A stretch of DNA of 64,000 bases from CAYXGZ01 sp964464755 (GCA_964464755.1 CAYXGZ010000015.1:1-64000); one strand, 5' to 3'; positions 1 to 9,021 are shown, numbered from the stretch's first letter. Numbers and translations are program-made. The notes: generated by a model from the sequence alone, not told the origin.

Positions 1-49
1 GGCGGCCCCTCCGGCGGCTCCCCCGGCTCCGGCGGCCCCGGCCCAGTAA
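1..49 (+). CDS. rpsB: 30S ribosomal protein S2, C-terminal tail (partial)
   Basis: The last fifteen codons of a gene whose body lies left of the window. The visible residues are only Ala, Pro and one Gln, ending in TAA at 47-49. An Ala/Pro-rich low-complexity tail is often seen at the end of S2 in GC-rich bacteria. The assignment rests mainly on synteny: rpsB normally lies directly upstream of tsf, and the gap here is only 18 bp. No S2 core domain can be seen, so this is a contextual call. Confidence 0.6.
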   Translation, partial: AAPPAAPPAPAAPAQ

Positions 50-67
50 GGCACAGCGAGGACACCC

Positions 68-667
68 ATGGCCGACATCGACGCCAAGGTCGTGATGAAG
101 CTCCGCGCCGAGACCGACGCGAGCATGATGGAGTGCAAGAAGGCCCTCACCGAGGCCGGCGGCAACGAGGCCAAGGCCAAGGAGCTGCTCAAGAAGCGCC
201 TCGGCGAGATCGCCGACAAGAAGGCCGACAAGGCCGCCACCGTCGGCGCCATCGGCTCCTACGTCCACACGACGGGCAAGATCGGCGCCCTCGTGGAGGC
301 GGCCTGCAACACGGACTTCGTCGCCACCAACGCCGAGTTCCAGGCGCTCCTCAAGGAGATCGCCATCGGCGTCGTCGCCTTCAGCCCGAAGTACGTCTCG
401 AAGGAGCAGGTCCCCGCGGAGCTCGTCGAGAGCGAGAAGGCGAAGTACGCCAACGACGTCAAGGGCAAGCCGCCCGAGATCGCCGCGAAGATCCTCGACG
501 GGAAGATGGAGAAGAACCTCTACTCCCAGCTCTGCCTCCTCCACATGCCGTACCCCAAGGAGGAGGTCTTCAAGGGCACGTACGGCGAGTACGTGAAGCA
601 GTGGATCGGCAAGCTCGGCGAGAATATCGTCGTCCGCCGCTTCCACCGCATGGAGATGGGTCAGTAG
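68..667 (+). CDS. tsf: Elongation factor Ts
   Basis: Guanine-nucleotide exchange factor that recycles EF-Tu-GDP in translation. The 199-aa protein begins with the UBA-like N-terminal module (key segments MMECKKAL and KKADKAA) and continues with the family signatures GAIGSYVH and CNTDFVA. It is much shorter than the 283-aa E. coli protein and resembles the compact single-core-repeat form known from Thermus. ATG at 68 is preceded by a purine-rich GCGAGGA. It sits in the conserved order rpsB-tsf-pyrH-frr, 16 bp before pyrH. Confidence 0.97.
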   Translation: MADIDAKVVMKLRAETDASMMECKKALTEAGGNEAKAKELLKKRLGEIADKKADKAATVGAIGSYVHTTGKIGALVEAACNTDFVATNAEFQALLKEIAIGVVAFSPKYVSKEQVPAELVESEKAKYANDVKGKPPEIAAKILDGKMEKNLYSQLCLLHMPYPKEEVFKGTYGEYVKQWIGKLGENIVVRRFHRMEMGQ

Positions 668-683
668 CGGCCGGGAGGGAACC

Positions 684-1433
684 GTGGCCAAGCGCCCGAA
701 GTACCGCCGCGTCCTCCTGAAGATCAGCGGCGAGGCCTTCTGCCCCGAGGGCGGCCACGGCCTCGACATCGACGAGGGCCGCTCGATCGCCCGGCAGATC
801 ATCGAGGCCTCCCAGGTCGGCGCCCAGGTCGCCGTCGTCGTCGGCGGCGGCAACATCGTCCGGGGCGGCGAGATCTCCCGCTTCGGCGTCAACGCCGCGA
901 CGGGCGACTACATGGGGATGCTCGCCACGGTCATCAACGCCCTGGCGCTGCAGGACCTCCTCGAGTCGATGGGCCGCTCGGTGCGGGTCCTGACGGCGCT
1001 GCCGATCCAGTCGGTGGCGGAGCCCTGGATCCGGCGCCGCGCGATCAGCCACCTCGACAAGGGCCGCATCGTGATCCTGGCCGCGGGGACGGGCAACCCG
1101 CACTTCACGACGGACACGGCGGCGGCGCTGCGCGCGGCGGAGATCGGCGCGGAGATCCTCCTCAAGGCGAGCAAGGTGGACGGCGTCTACGACCGCGACC
1201 CGCACAAGACCTCCGGCGCGAAGCGCTTCGAGCGGCTGAGCTACCTCGACGTGCTGAACAAGCGGCTGGGGGTGATGGACGTCACGGCGATCTCCATGTG
1301 CATGGAGCACCGCCTCCCGATCCTGGTCTTCAACCTCCGCAAGGAGGGCAACATCGTCCGCGCCGTGAAGGGCGAGCCGATCGGCACGCTCATCGGCGAG
1401 GACCCGCCGGCCGCCAAGCCCCGGAAGAGGTGA
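684..1433 (+). CDS. pyrH: Uridylate kinase (UMP kinase)
   Basis: Phosphorylates UMP to UDP in pyrimidine nucleotide synthesis; a hexameric cytosolic enzyme of the amino-acid-kinase fold. The 249-aa length is typical. Visible motifs are the N-terminal KISGEAF, the glycine-rich GGGNIVRG, and KASKVDGVYDRDP near the nucleotide site. The start is GTG at 684, preceded by GGGAGGGA at about 673-680. It is the third gene of the rpsB-tsf-pyrH-frr operon and ends 2 bp before frr. Confidence 0.97.
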   Translation: MAKRPKYRRVLLKISGEAFCPEGGHGLDIDEGRSIARQIIEASQVGAQVAVVVGGGNIVRGGEISRFGVNAATGDYMGMLATVINALALQDLLESMGRSVRVLTALPIQSVAEPWIRRRAISHLDKGRIVILAAGTGNPHFTTDTAAALRAAEIGAEILLKASKVDGVYDRDPHKTSGAKRFERLSYLDVLNKRLGVMDVTAISMCMEHRLPILVFNLRKEGNIVRAVKGEPIGTLIGEDPPAAKPRKR

Positions 1434-1435
1434 TC

Positions 1436-1996
1436 ATGTCCTACGACGACATCGTGCTCGAGGCCGAGGACAAGATGCAGAAGGCGCTGGACGTCCTCGG
1501 CAACGACTTCAAGGCGGTGCGGACGGGGCGGGCGACGCCGGGGCTGGTGGACGGCGTGAAGGTGGACTACTACGGCGCGCCGACGCCGCTGAAGTCGCTG
1601 GCGGCGGTGACGGTGCCGGAGCCGCGGATGATCATGATCAAGCCCTTCGACGCGGGGGCGCTGGACGAGATCGTGAAGGCGATCCAGAAGGCGGACCTCG
1701 GGCTGAACCCCCAGAGCGACGGCAAGATCGTGCGGCTCGCCATCCCGCCGCTCTCCGAGGAGCGGCGCAAGCAGATGGCGAAGCTGGTGAAGGAGAACGG
1801 GGAGAAGCAGAAGCTCGCGATCCGCAACATCCGCCGGGACGCCAACACCCAGGCGGAGCAGGAGGAGAAGGACCGCAAGCTGACCGAGGACGAGAAGAAG
1901 TCGACGAAGGAGGAGATCGACCGCCTGACCAAGGAGTACGAGGGCAAGGTCCAGGAGGCGGTCGACAAGAAGACGAAGGAAGTGATGGAGGTGTAG
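1436..1996 (+). CDS. frr: Ribosome recycling factor
   Basis: Splits post-termination ribosomes together with EF-G. The 186-aa length equals the family norm, with the diagnostic VRTGRATPGLVDGV segment and a long charged helical C-terminus. ATG 1436 follows the pyrH stop by 2 bp, with AAGAGG just upstream; a longer upstream extension overlapping pyrH is not credible. The last 101 bp (1896-1996) recur at 9022-9122 with four substitutions. The present 3' end therefore appears to have been supplied by the integrated island downstream. The encoded protein is intact. Confidence 0.97.
   Translation: MSYDDIVLEAEDKMQKALDVLGNDFKAVRTGRATPGLVDGVKVDYYGAPTPLKSLAAVTVPEPRMIMIKPFDAGALDEIVKAIQKADLGLNPQSDGKIVRLAIPPLSEERRKQMAKLVKENGEKQKLAIRNIRRDANTQAEQEEKDRKLTEDEKKSTKEEIDRLTKEYEGKVQEAVDKKTKEVMEV
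1896..1996 (+). repeat. Direct repeat, left copy (3' end of frr; attL-like)
   Basis: The last 101 bp of frr match 9022-9122 at 97 of 101 positions. Mismatches are at 1901/9027 (T/C), 1928/9054 (A/C), 1968/9094 (A/G) and 1993/9119 (G/C). The longest perfectly shared block is 1929-1967. Replacement of a target gene's 3' end by an element-borne copy is the usual footprint of site-specific integration into the end of a gene, which keeps the target functional. Confidence 0.85.
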
Positions 1997-2367
1997 GCCC
2001 GCCGCCGCCACTCCAAGTTCAACAGCCCCTCCGCGTCGGTCCCGTCACTATCACCTGCCGCCTCCCGGGTCCCCGCCATCTTCGCGGGGTATACTCGGGG
2101 TCGATGCCCGCGTCCCGCAATGCCGGCTCCCTTTTCCGAGCGGGTTCCCCCGCACTTCCTGCTCCTCCAAGTCCTCCACTGTGGCCCGAAATGGCTTGGG
2201 CCTGTTTCCAGGTTGATTGGACTTGAGGGGCATCGTATCACCTTGGCCTAGGTGCACTCGAGATGAGGTGCAGCGGCGAGCTGCCTTGGCAGAGTAGTAG
2301 CATGAGGGCTGTAATTGCTCTTTCGAGGGGCGGCTCACTAGTCTCGTGACACGCATGGAGGAGACCG
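1997..2367. other. Gene-poor left end of the island
   Basis: 371 bp between frr and the first cargo gene. The first hundred bases are still very GC-rich, and composition then drops. TATACT at 2090-2095 lies 8 nt before an ATG at 2104 that opens a 40-codon frame ending at 2226. That geometry matches the leaderless promoters elsewhere in the window, but the encoded peptide is Pro/Ala-rich and not recognisable. No convincing terminator or tRNA is visible. Confidence 0.4.
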
Positions 2368-3846
2368 ATGGGGATCGAAGGTGTTCCAATCTCAACTGCG
2401 ATCACAAAGCTGATCGAGGAGGGCGACAGGGCTGCTAGTGCTGAGCAGTTCGCGCTAGCATCTGCCAAGTACCGGGAGGCCATCAAGACCCTTTCCAGCA
2501 ATCCGCAAGCCCGAGCCACTTGCGAAGTCCTCGAAGGGCAGGCGACTCTATGCGAAGGTCTTCAGCACTTCTATGGGGTCGACGGGCACATGGCTGCTCT
2601 GATCTTCTTTGAGCGGGCCATCCAGCACTTCAAGTCGGGCGGGTATCGTGAAGGGATGCTCCGTGCAGAAGGCTTCCTGAACATGTGCAAGGCGGTGGAG
2701 TCCGCATCTGATGAGGACTTCGAGGACGCGGTCGCGCATTACCTTCGCGCAAGAGCCGGCTTCGCGAGATTGGCGCAAGTGCCGCGAGCCAGCAAAGTAG
2801 AATTCGACAAGCTCTGCTTGGTCATTGACATCGAGGTCGCCGTTCTCCAGGTCATGGATGACCTGAGCGATCGGGACTTCGATGGCGCTAGGTCCGGGCT
2901 GGCGGATGGAAGGCGTGCGCAGATGCAGTTGATCGAACTCCTTCCAAGTGGACAAGCTCGGTCGTTCTATGAGGCCTATCTCCAGTTCGCGGACGGGCTG
3001 TGGTCATATGTGAAGGGGCAATTTGAGGTGAGCCTCTTCAGAATCCCAGAAGGAAGAGAGTGCCTGAGGCCCGCCTTGGAGAAGTTTAAACAGGCGAAGG
3101 CCGAAATGGATAAGAGTGGCCCTATGCGCCCAAGGGGACCCTCTCTAAGTCAGATGTTTGAAGGGCTTCGCCTCAAGTGTGAGGGCGATCTCAGGGCAGC
3201 GGATTCCACTGAGGCCATGTTCGCTGGCCGGTGCCTTGATGCGGTCAAAGCCGCTCGCGAGGCCGCAGGAATCTACGACCAATCAAGTGCGACGTTCGCA
3301 GCAGCTGGTGCACTCGGGTTCGCAGGCCTGTACGACGCAGCGGAGGAACGAGATCGCTTGAGGTCTCTAGCTGACGTACTGTCGAGGAGTCGACTATCTC
3401 AAGCCAATGCAGTTCCTGAGTTCGCGATCTTCGTAAAGGACGATGCTCTTGCGAGGGCGCTCGAGCGTGATTTCAGGGAGATTCTCTTTGCCTATCAGGC
3501 GGGCGCCTGGAAGCTCGCCATCATTGGTTGCGGAAGCGTGCTTGAAGCCTTGCTACTCTGCACTATCCAAGGCAACTGGATAAAGGTCCAGTTAGCCATG
3601 GGGCTGCCCTCGGCGTCCGTTCCACAGGCTGCGGAATCATGGAATCTGGAGAGGCTCATCGATGCTACATCTAGGGCCAGACTGATTTCACGTGGCGTGG
3701 AGCACTTTTCCGACGCCCTGAGGGACTTTAGGAACCTAGTTCATCCGTCCAAGGAAATGCGGGGCAGGTACATAATCGACGAGGCGGCCGCGGTGGCGTC
3801 AATGAGCGCGATGGAGGTGATTGTCAAGGAGCTGCGTGTCCCTTGA
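2368..3846 (+). CDS. Helical-repeat protein with HEPN-like C-terminus, upstream of QatABCD
   Basis: A 492-aa soluble protein with no signal or membrane segment. The first roughly 340 residues are alanine- and leucine-rich amphipathic helices resembling TPR-type repeats. The last roughly 120 residues contain CGSVLEALLL, followed by RDFRNLVHP (R452, R455, H459). That spacing fits the Rx4-6H signature of HEPN-type RNases, and RN-x2-H-P is common in HEPN-like and DUF4145-like domains of defence proteins. ATG 2368 has GGAGGAG at 2356-2362. It lies 81 bp before the Qat operon and shares its lower GC. I infer a defence accessory or toxin role; the HEPN assignment is by motif only. Confidence 0.55.
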   Translation: MGIEGVPISTAITKLIEEGDRAASAEQFALASAKYREAIKTLSSNPQARATCEVLEGQATLCEGLQHFYGVDGHMAALIFFERAIQHFKSGGYREGMLRAEGFLNMCKAVESASDEDFEDAVAHYLRARAGFARLAQVPRASKVEFDKLCLVIDIEVAVLQVMDDLSDRDFDGARSGLADGRRAQMQLIELLPSGQARSFYEAYLQFADGLWSYVKGQFEVSLFRIPEGRECLRPALEKFKQAKAEMDKSGPMRPRGPSLSQMFEGLRLKCEGDLRAADSTEAMFAGRCLDAVKAAREAAGIYDQSSATFAAAGALGFAGLYDAAEERDRLRSLADVLSRSRLSQANAVPEFAIFVKDDALARALERDFREILFAYQAGAWKLAIIGCGSVLEALLLCTIQGNWIKVQLAMGLPSASVPQAAESWNLERLIDATSRARLISRGVEHFSDALRDFRNLVHPSKEMRGRYIIDEAAAVASMSAMEVIVKELRVP

Positions 3847-3927
3847 CGGTACGCCTTCTATCGGGGCTGGTCGAGCGGCGGCCCCTCGGCGGATCGGATC
3901 TCATAGCTACCTCGTAGGAGAACCCGG

Positions 3928-5880
3928 ATGTGGTCGGACAATGAGACGGCTGAAGACCTCTTGGGATTTCAGGTTCATGCGGACCTGATTCGTCGGGTGG
4001 TGCTGGACGCCAAGATGTTGCCCGTTACGGTCGGGGTGTTCGGTGACTGGGGGGGAGGAAAGACCAGTCTCATGAAGATGCTTGAGCACGACTTGGACCC
4101 CGGATCATGGGCGGCCGGGTCAGCCGAGCATGCCGCGCACGAAGGTGTCGCCGTGATCTACGTGAATCCGTGGCTGTTCGAGGGATACGACGACGCAAAA
4201 TCAGCCCTTCTGGGGGCGGTGCTGCTCCAGCTTGGGGAGCACAAACGTTTCGGTCCGAAGGTGCGCGATCGGGCGGTGTCTCTGCTGAAGTCCATCAACG
4301 TCATGCGCGCGGTGAAGCTGGGCGTCAAGCACGTTGCCTTGCCGGCCGCCGCCGCCTTGGCGACCGGTGGCTTGCCTGCGGTCCCGATGGCGGTCGGTGC
4401 CGGTTTGGGGCTCGCGACGTTGATTCCGCGCGCGGATGAGGGAGAAGGGAAGACGAAGGCTGGACAGCCCACATCTGCGCCGGACTGGGAAGGCTTGATC
4501 AAGGGCGATGCCGCCTCGGCGGCACCGATCGATGTCCGGACGTTTCGGGAGCGGTTCGACAAGATGCTGGCGGACTCCGACATTCGGTCTCTCGTCGTGC
4601 TTATCGACGACCTGGACCGGTGCACGCCAGAGCGGATCATCGACAGCCTGGAAGCTGTCAAACTGTTCCTGAGCGTTGAGCGTACGGCTTTCGTGGTGGG
4701 GGCTGACCCCCGCATCGTTCAGCACGCGATCCGTTCAAGGTACGCCGGACCTGCGACGAGGGGGGACGCCCCGGCGGAGAGCGACCGCCTCGTAAGGGAT
4801 TACTTGGAGAAGCTGGTCCAAGTGCCCTACCGGCTTCCGCGCCTGTCAGCATCGGAGATTGAAACGTACATGGGTCTGCTGTTCTGCAAGCAGCAGCTCA
4901 CGGCCGAAGATGCAATGGTGTGCGTACGGACCTGCGCCCAGGAGAGAGCCAGAAACCGGTACGGCACATTCGGCTACGCGGCAGTCAAGGACGCGCTGAA
5001 CCGTCCCGATCTCGGCCCCGGCCTGATGTCGGCGCTGAGCCTTTGCGCGAGCGCCGCCCCGTTGATCGCAGATGGGCTGAAGGGCAATCCGCGGCAGGTA
5101 AAGCGCTTCCTCAACGCGCTGCTGCTCCGAAAGCAACTGGCTTCAGTGGCCAAGCTCGCGAACATCCGGGACGACGTGCTGGTGAAACTGATGATCCTGG
5201 AGTACTCCGATGAGGAACGGTTCCTCGAGCTATTCGGATGGCAGGGGCGCCAGGACGGGCATCCCCGGGAATTGGCGAGGCTTGAGGCCGCGCTGCTCGG
5301 ACCTGAGGGCAGGGTGGAAAACGAGGAGGGCGCGAGGGCAGTGGGGCCCGGTTGGGCGACAGCCATGATGAGGCGGTGGATCACGATGGTGCCGCCCCTG
5401 AAGGACGTCGATCTGCGGGACTACTTCTGGGTCGCACGTGACCGGTTGGAGTCGACGTTCACCGGCCTCTCTCTTGTCCCGCCGGTCGTGAGGACGATAC
5501 TGGACGGGCTCGTGTCGGGCGTTGCGGCGAAGCGGAATGTGGCCGTAACCACGGCGAAGTCGCTAGGTGAGGAGGAGCGCAAGAGCCTCCTCGGTCTCAT
5601 TGATCAGGTGATCTCTCGTCAGCCCGATCAGAAGACAGGGTACGAGGCATTGCGCGTGCTGGCGGAGGGACGTGTGGAGGGGGCGGCGGAGCTGCTGGGC
5701 GCGATCCTCGACAAGCGGCCGGACGAGCTGGTGCCGCCATCGGTCGGCCCCGACATCGTAATGTTGTCTCGGCTCCTGCCGGCGCCGGTCCCGGAGTTGC
5801 AGGCGGCGATCAGCCGTCTTGAGAAATCAAACACGCGGGTCGGCAAGGCGGTGAAAGACGCGATGAAGGGTGGGCGATGA
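3928..5880 (+). CDS. qatA: QatA, KAP-family P-loop ATPase
   Basis: ATPase component of the QatABCD anti-phage system. The 650-aa protein has a Walker A GDWGGGKT at residues 39-46 and a Walker B VVLIDDLD at 223-230. Between them is a small-residue hydrophobic stretch (about 136-167) like the membrane insertion typical of KAP NTPases. The start follows TAGGAGA at a good distance. QatB begins 1 bp after the stop, followed immediately by QatC and QatD. Gene order ATPase-QatB-QueC-like-TatD-like matches the described Qat system; the molecular mechanism is not established from sequence. Confidence 0.88.
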   Translation: MWSDNETAEDLLGFQVHADLIRRVVLDAKMLPVTVGVFGDWGGGKTSLMKMLEHDLDPGSWAAGSAEHAAHEGVAVIYVNPWLFEGYDDAKSALLGAVLLQLGEHKRFGPKVRDRAVSLLKSINVMRAVKLGVKHVALPAAAALATGGLPAVPMAVGAGLGLATLIPRADEGEGKTKAGQPTSAPDWEGLIKGDAASAAPIDVRTFRERFDKMLADSDIRSLVVLIDDLDRCTPERIIDSLEAVKLFLSVERTAFVVGADPRIVQHAIRSRYAGPATRGDAPAESDRLVRDYLEKLVQVPYRLPRLSASEIETYMGLLFCKQQLTAEDAMVCVRTCAQERARNRYGTFGYAAVKDALNRPDLGPGLMSALSLCASAAPLIADGLKGNPRQVKRFLNALLLRKQLASVAKLANIRDDVLVKLMILEYSDEERFLELFGWQGRQDGHPRELARLEAALLGPEGRVENEEGARAVGPGWATAMMRRWITMVPPLKDVDLRDYFWVARDRLESTFTGLSLVPPVVRTILDGLVSGVAAKRNVAVTTAKSLGEEERKSLLGLIDQVISRQPDQKTGYEALRVLAEGRVEGAAELLGAILDKRPDELVPPSVGPDIVMLSRLLPAPVPELQAAISRLEKSNTRVGKAVKDAMKGGR

Positions 5881-5881
5881 C

Positions 5882-6619
5882 ATGGGTACCTCGGCCAGCT
5901 ACAGCGCGCCGCCTTCATGGGGGCCGATGAAGTCGAGAGTGACGCGCTTGGCCAGTGACGGAGCCCTTACGCCCAATCAGGCGGCGGACCTGCTGTCTCA
6001 GTTAGTCGGCGGGAACGGCGGGGCTGCTGGAATGTCCCGCGGCGCGGGCGGCGGCGGTAGGTCGGGGAGAGTGGCTCACGGCGGCCCGGCCCGTGCCGTT
6101 GCGGGACGCCTGGGCAAGTTCATTGCGGACGTCCGTTCGGTTGGCCTTGACGAAGCGTTGCGGCGGACGGGCCTTGACGACCTCGTTGGCCGACCTGTCG
6201 GAGAGATCCTCAACGGCTTGATTGACCACCTCGGCGGGCCGGCGAGCACATTGGATGACGTCGACGCCCGCGCCGCGCTCGCCCGAGTGCGCGAGGAGCT
6301 GCTCGACAGCGCAGCTTCGCCGGCAGAAGTGGAGCAGATTCTGGCAGATCAAGCACTGAGTCTTGAGCAAGTGTTGGAGATGTTCTTCGGCTACTACCTG
6401 TACGAGGTGTTCTGTCGCGTCTTCTTCGAGCGACTCGTACAGCGGGTGGGCGAGACACGGGCCCAGTCGTTCCTCGGGCAGATCCTCGACTACGTCCGTT
6501 CGGCCCTGCGCAACCGTGTGTACGGGCGGACCCTGACGGCGATGAGCGGAGAGGACGCCAGACGGGACGCGTTGGTGACCGACATCATGGAATCGACCCT
6601 TCGGGTCTTCGGGGGATAA
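5882..6619 (+). CDS. qatB: QatB
   Basis: A 245-aa component of the Qat system with no enzymatic motif I can identify. The N-terminus MGTSASYSAPPSWGP resembles the small-residue, Gly/Ser/Tyr-rich start I associate with QatB proteins. A Gly/Arg-rich low-complexity linker at about 35-70 precedes a mostly helical C-terminal half. ATG 5882 is chosen over the GTG at 5870 because it gives this family-like N-terminus and follows the qatA stop by 1 bp. The stop codon is immediately followed by the qatC start, indicating translational coupling. Confidence 0.8.
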   Translation: MGTSASYSAPPSWGPMKSRVTRLASDGALTPNQAADLLSQLVGGNGGAAGMSRGAGGGGRSGRVAHGGPARAVAGRLGKFIADVRSVGLDEALRRTGLDDLVGRPVGEILNGLIDHLGGPASTLDDVDARAALARVREELLDSAASPAEVEQILADQALSLEQVLEMFFGYYLYEVFCRVFFERLVQRVGETRAQSFLGQILDYVRSALRNRVYGRTLTAMSGEDARRDALVTDIMESTLRVFGG

Positions 6620-7963
6620 TTGCGCATTGAGTGTGATGTTGATCCAAGGCAGAGGACGGCGGCGGGGTCCGCGGTGCTTAGGCTGCGAGGCAATGGGGAC
6701 ACGGATCTCGGACAGCTCGACGTCGAGTATGCAAGACTCCTCCCATTGGGGGTTCCGGGGCCGGTCGCTCTGGACTTTCTGCTGTTGGCCGGGACTGTGT
6801 ACGCCGCGGACAAGCTGGTGTCTCGCTCGATAGTGGAAGACCGGTGGACGCGGGATTTTGAGCTGGTCCTGCCGGTGTCTGATCCGGCGCGATGGCACGG
6901 AGTCGCGGGAGTATTGACGGAGTGCCTCTCGTTCCTAACAGGCGATCGGTGGACTCTGGATTTCACTGCTCTGGGAAGCCGACTGCGATGGCCAAGGCGG
7001 CGGCGAGGCCGCCGGGTGCCGAGGCCGGTCGGAGACACCGTGTGTCTGTTCTCCGGTGGTCTGGACTCTCTCGCAGGCGCCATTGATCATCTGGAAGCGC
7101 ACGCCGACGAACGGGTGCTCTTGGTTGGGCATCATGATGGGCAGATGGCAGGGCCTCTCTCGGACCAGCGGGCGCTGCTGAAGCGTCTTGGGCCGGCCTA
7201 TCCGAACCGCGTGAGTGCGGTGTTGGCCCGGGTGGGGCACAGCGCGGAGGCCCAGGAGATTACGCTGCGTGGACGTTCCCTCATATTCGTCGCTCTGGGA
7301 GTCTTGGCGGCTGCCGCTCAGGGGGAGGGGACTCCGGTGCTGATCCCTGAGAACGGAACAATCGCTCTGAATCCACCGTTGACGCCGTCCCGTCGGGGCT
7401 CATGTAGCACGCGGACGGCTCACCCCCATTACTTGGGCGTTCTGGGGCAGGTCTTGTCAGGTGTCGGGTTGAATCACGCACTGAGTAATCCCCTGGCACT
7501 GAAGACCAAGGGAGAGGTCGTGACCGGCTGTCTAAATCGTGGATTGCTAGCCGGTCTGGCCCCGTTGACAGTTTCCTGCGCCAAGAGAGGGCACAAAGTC
7601 ACGTGGCCGAACCGCAATGCGGCATCCTGCGGCCGTTGCATGCCATGCATCTACCGCCGGGCTGCACTACATGCCGGGGGGCTGGACACGGAGACGTATG
7701 GTGCGGACATCTGTCGGGGCGAGGTGGATCTCGATGATCCGGGCCTCGAGGCGCCCAACGACCTGCGAGCGTTGTTCTCGTTCCTCCGGGCCGACCATTC
7801 GGCGCATCGGATCGGGTCAATGCTCATGGCGAATGGGAGCCTCGACGCCTCACGAGTGGCAGGCTCTGCCGATTTAGTGCGCCGCACGATGGAGGAGGTG
7901 CGGGCGCTCCTCCGAGACAAGGCAACCGTGGAAATTCGGCGCCGCGCAGGCATCAGGGATTGA
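6620..7963 (+). CDS. qatC: QatC, QueC-like protein
   Basis: A 447-aa protein related to QueC (7-cyano-7-deazaguanine synthase). It has the PP-loop ATP-binding motif SGGLDS at residues 145-150 and a cysteine cluster C320, C337, C340, C343 (CGRCMPC) that would bind zinc as in QueC. About 135 extra N-terminal residues distinguish it from housekeeping QueC. The start is TTG at 6620, directly abutting the qatB stop, with GGGGGA before it. In defence systems QueC-like proteins may modify or ligate substrates; the exact reaction for QatC is inference. Confidence 0.88.
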   Translation: MRIECDVDPRQRTAAGSAVLRLRGNGDTDLGQLDVEYARLLPLGVPGPVALDFLLLAGTVYAADKLVSRSIVEDRWTRDFELVLPVSDPARWHGVAGVLTECLSFLTGDRWTLDFTALGSRLRWPRRRRGRRVPRPVGDTVCLFSGGLDSLAGAIDHLEAHADERVLLVGHHDGQMAGPLSDQRALLKRLGPAYPNRVSAVLARVGHSAEAQEITLRGRSLIFVALGVLAAAAQGEGTPVLIPENGTIALNPPLTPSRRGSCSTRTAHPHYLGVLGQVLSGVGLNHALSNPLALKTKGEVVTGCLNRGLLAGLAPLTVSCAKRGHKVTWPNRNAASCGRCMPCIYRRAALHAGGLDTETYGADICRGEVDLDDPGLEAPNDLRALFSFLRADHSAHRIGSMLMANGSLDASRVAGSADLVRRTMEEVRALLRDKATVEIRRRAGIRD

Positions 7964-7972
7964 GGTGCATGA

Positions 7973-8731
7973 TTGCTTGATGCGCATTGCCACCTTGACC
8001 GGTACCCAGACCCGCTCGCTGTGGCAGCGGAAGCCCGCTCCCGTGGCGTTTTCGTGGTGGCCGTGACCAACCTGCCAAGCCACTTCGTTGCTGGCCAGGC
8101 ACCGACGCGCGGGTTGCAGGGTGTGCGATTGGCGCTTGGTCTTCATCCGCTCGCGGTCGGTGCAAATGAGCACGAGGTTTCGCGTTTCCGGCCCTTGCTT
8201 GCCCAGACATCGTTCGTGGGGGAGGTAGGCCTTGATTTCTCACGGGAGGGCATCGGAACGCGAGAGCTCCAGCTGCGGGCGTTTCGGGAGGTCGTTGGGG
8301 CAATCCGCGACGCCGGCGCGAAATTCATCACTCTTCACTCGCGGAGAGCGGAGATGGCGGTACTGGAGGTGCTGCAGGAGTTCCGGGTGGGCCCCGCGGT
8401 CTTTCATTGGTTCAGTGGAACACCCGCCTCGCTGGAGCGCATACTCGAGGCCGGGCACTTCGTGTCTATCAATCCGGCCATGACTCAGTCGCAAAGGGGC
8501 ACTGAACTTATCGCGAAAATGCCCAAATGCCAAATCCTGTCGGAGACCGATGGGCCGTATTCACGCCTCAAGACTGGGTCGTGTAGACCTTGGGACGTGT
8601 CAATCGTTCAACAGCATCTTGCGAAGACGTGGGGAGTGACCGATACCGAGGTTCGGAATCAGGTGTGGGCGAACTTCCGCCGGTTGACGGCGCTGGTCCA
8701 TGGTCTAGTCGAGACGAGCGAGGTGGACTGA
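7973..8731 (+). CDS. qatD: QatD, TatD-like metal-dependent nuclease
   Basis: A 252-aa TatD/amidohydrolase-fold nuclease. Candidate metal ligands are all present: H5 and H7 in DAHCHLD, E84 in GEVGLDF, H122 in LHSRR, H145 in FHWFSG and D193 in SETDGPY. An in-frame TGA at 7970-7972 forces the start to TTG 7973 or later, and TTG 7973 gives a correct TatD N-terminus. It is the last gene of the Qat operon, 9 bp after qatC. QatD is thought to be the effector nuclease of the system. Confidence 0.88.
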   Translation: MLDAHCHLDRYPDPLAVAAEARSRGVFVVAVTNLPSHFVAGQAPTRGLQGVRLALGLHPLAVGANEHEVSRFRPLLAQTSFVGEVGLDFSREGIGTRELQLRAFREVVGAIRDAGAKFITLHSRRAEMAVLEVLQEFRVGPAVFHWFSGTPASLERILEAGHFVSINPAMTQSQRGTELIAKMPKCQILSETDGPYSRLKTGSCRPWDVSIVQQHLAKTWGVTDTEVRNQVWANFRRLTALVHGLVETSEVD

Positions 8732-9021
8732 TAGTGCCCACCCTTTCGGTCACATGCTCCGAGTTTGATCCCTTCGTTTGAAAGGGACTTCCCGGCTCGC
8801 AAGCGGAGGCGTGTTCCAGGGCCTGCTCTGTGCTCTCGGCGGGTACTGTGGGCAGATCGAACACCGCGCATATGATGGGTGACGGCGTCCATTCCAGGCT
8901 CGAATTGGTCTAGTGAGTCACGGTGGTGCTTGCGATCCTCAAGGAAGCAGAGAGCGCCGAGTTGGTCTCGACAAACGGCACGATCCTGTCATCTGGATTG
9001 CCCTTCGACTGGTCTATCTTC
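8732..9021. other. Gene-poor right end of the island
   Basis: 290 bp between qatD and the frr 3'-end repeat, still with the lower GC of the island. CCCTT and AAGGG at about 8771-8787 could pair as a short hairpin, but no T-tract follows, so I do not call a terminator. A frame entering the frr remnant begins here but is not a credible gene. I see no integrase fragment. Confidence 0.4.

Noticed and set aside
6620..7963. Housekeeping queC for queuosine synthesis
   Set aside because: It has a long extra N-terminal region and lies between qatB and a TatD-like gene, with no other queuosine genes nearby.
8771..8787. Rho-independent terminator after qatD
   Set aside because: A five-base-pair hairpin is possible but no T-tract follows.
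1997..9021. Integrase or transposase of the island
   Set aside because: I checked each frame in the two gaps and found no recombinase motif; all long frames belong to the HEPN-like and Qat genes.
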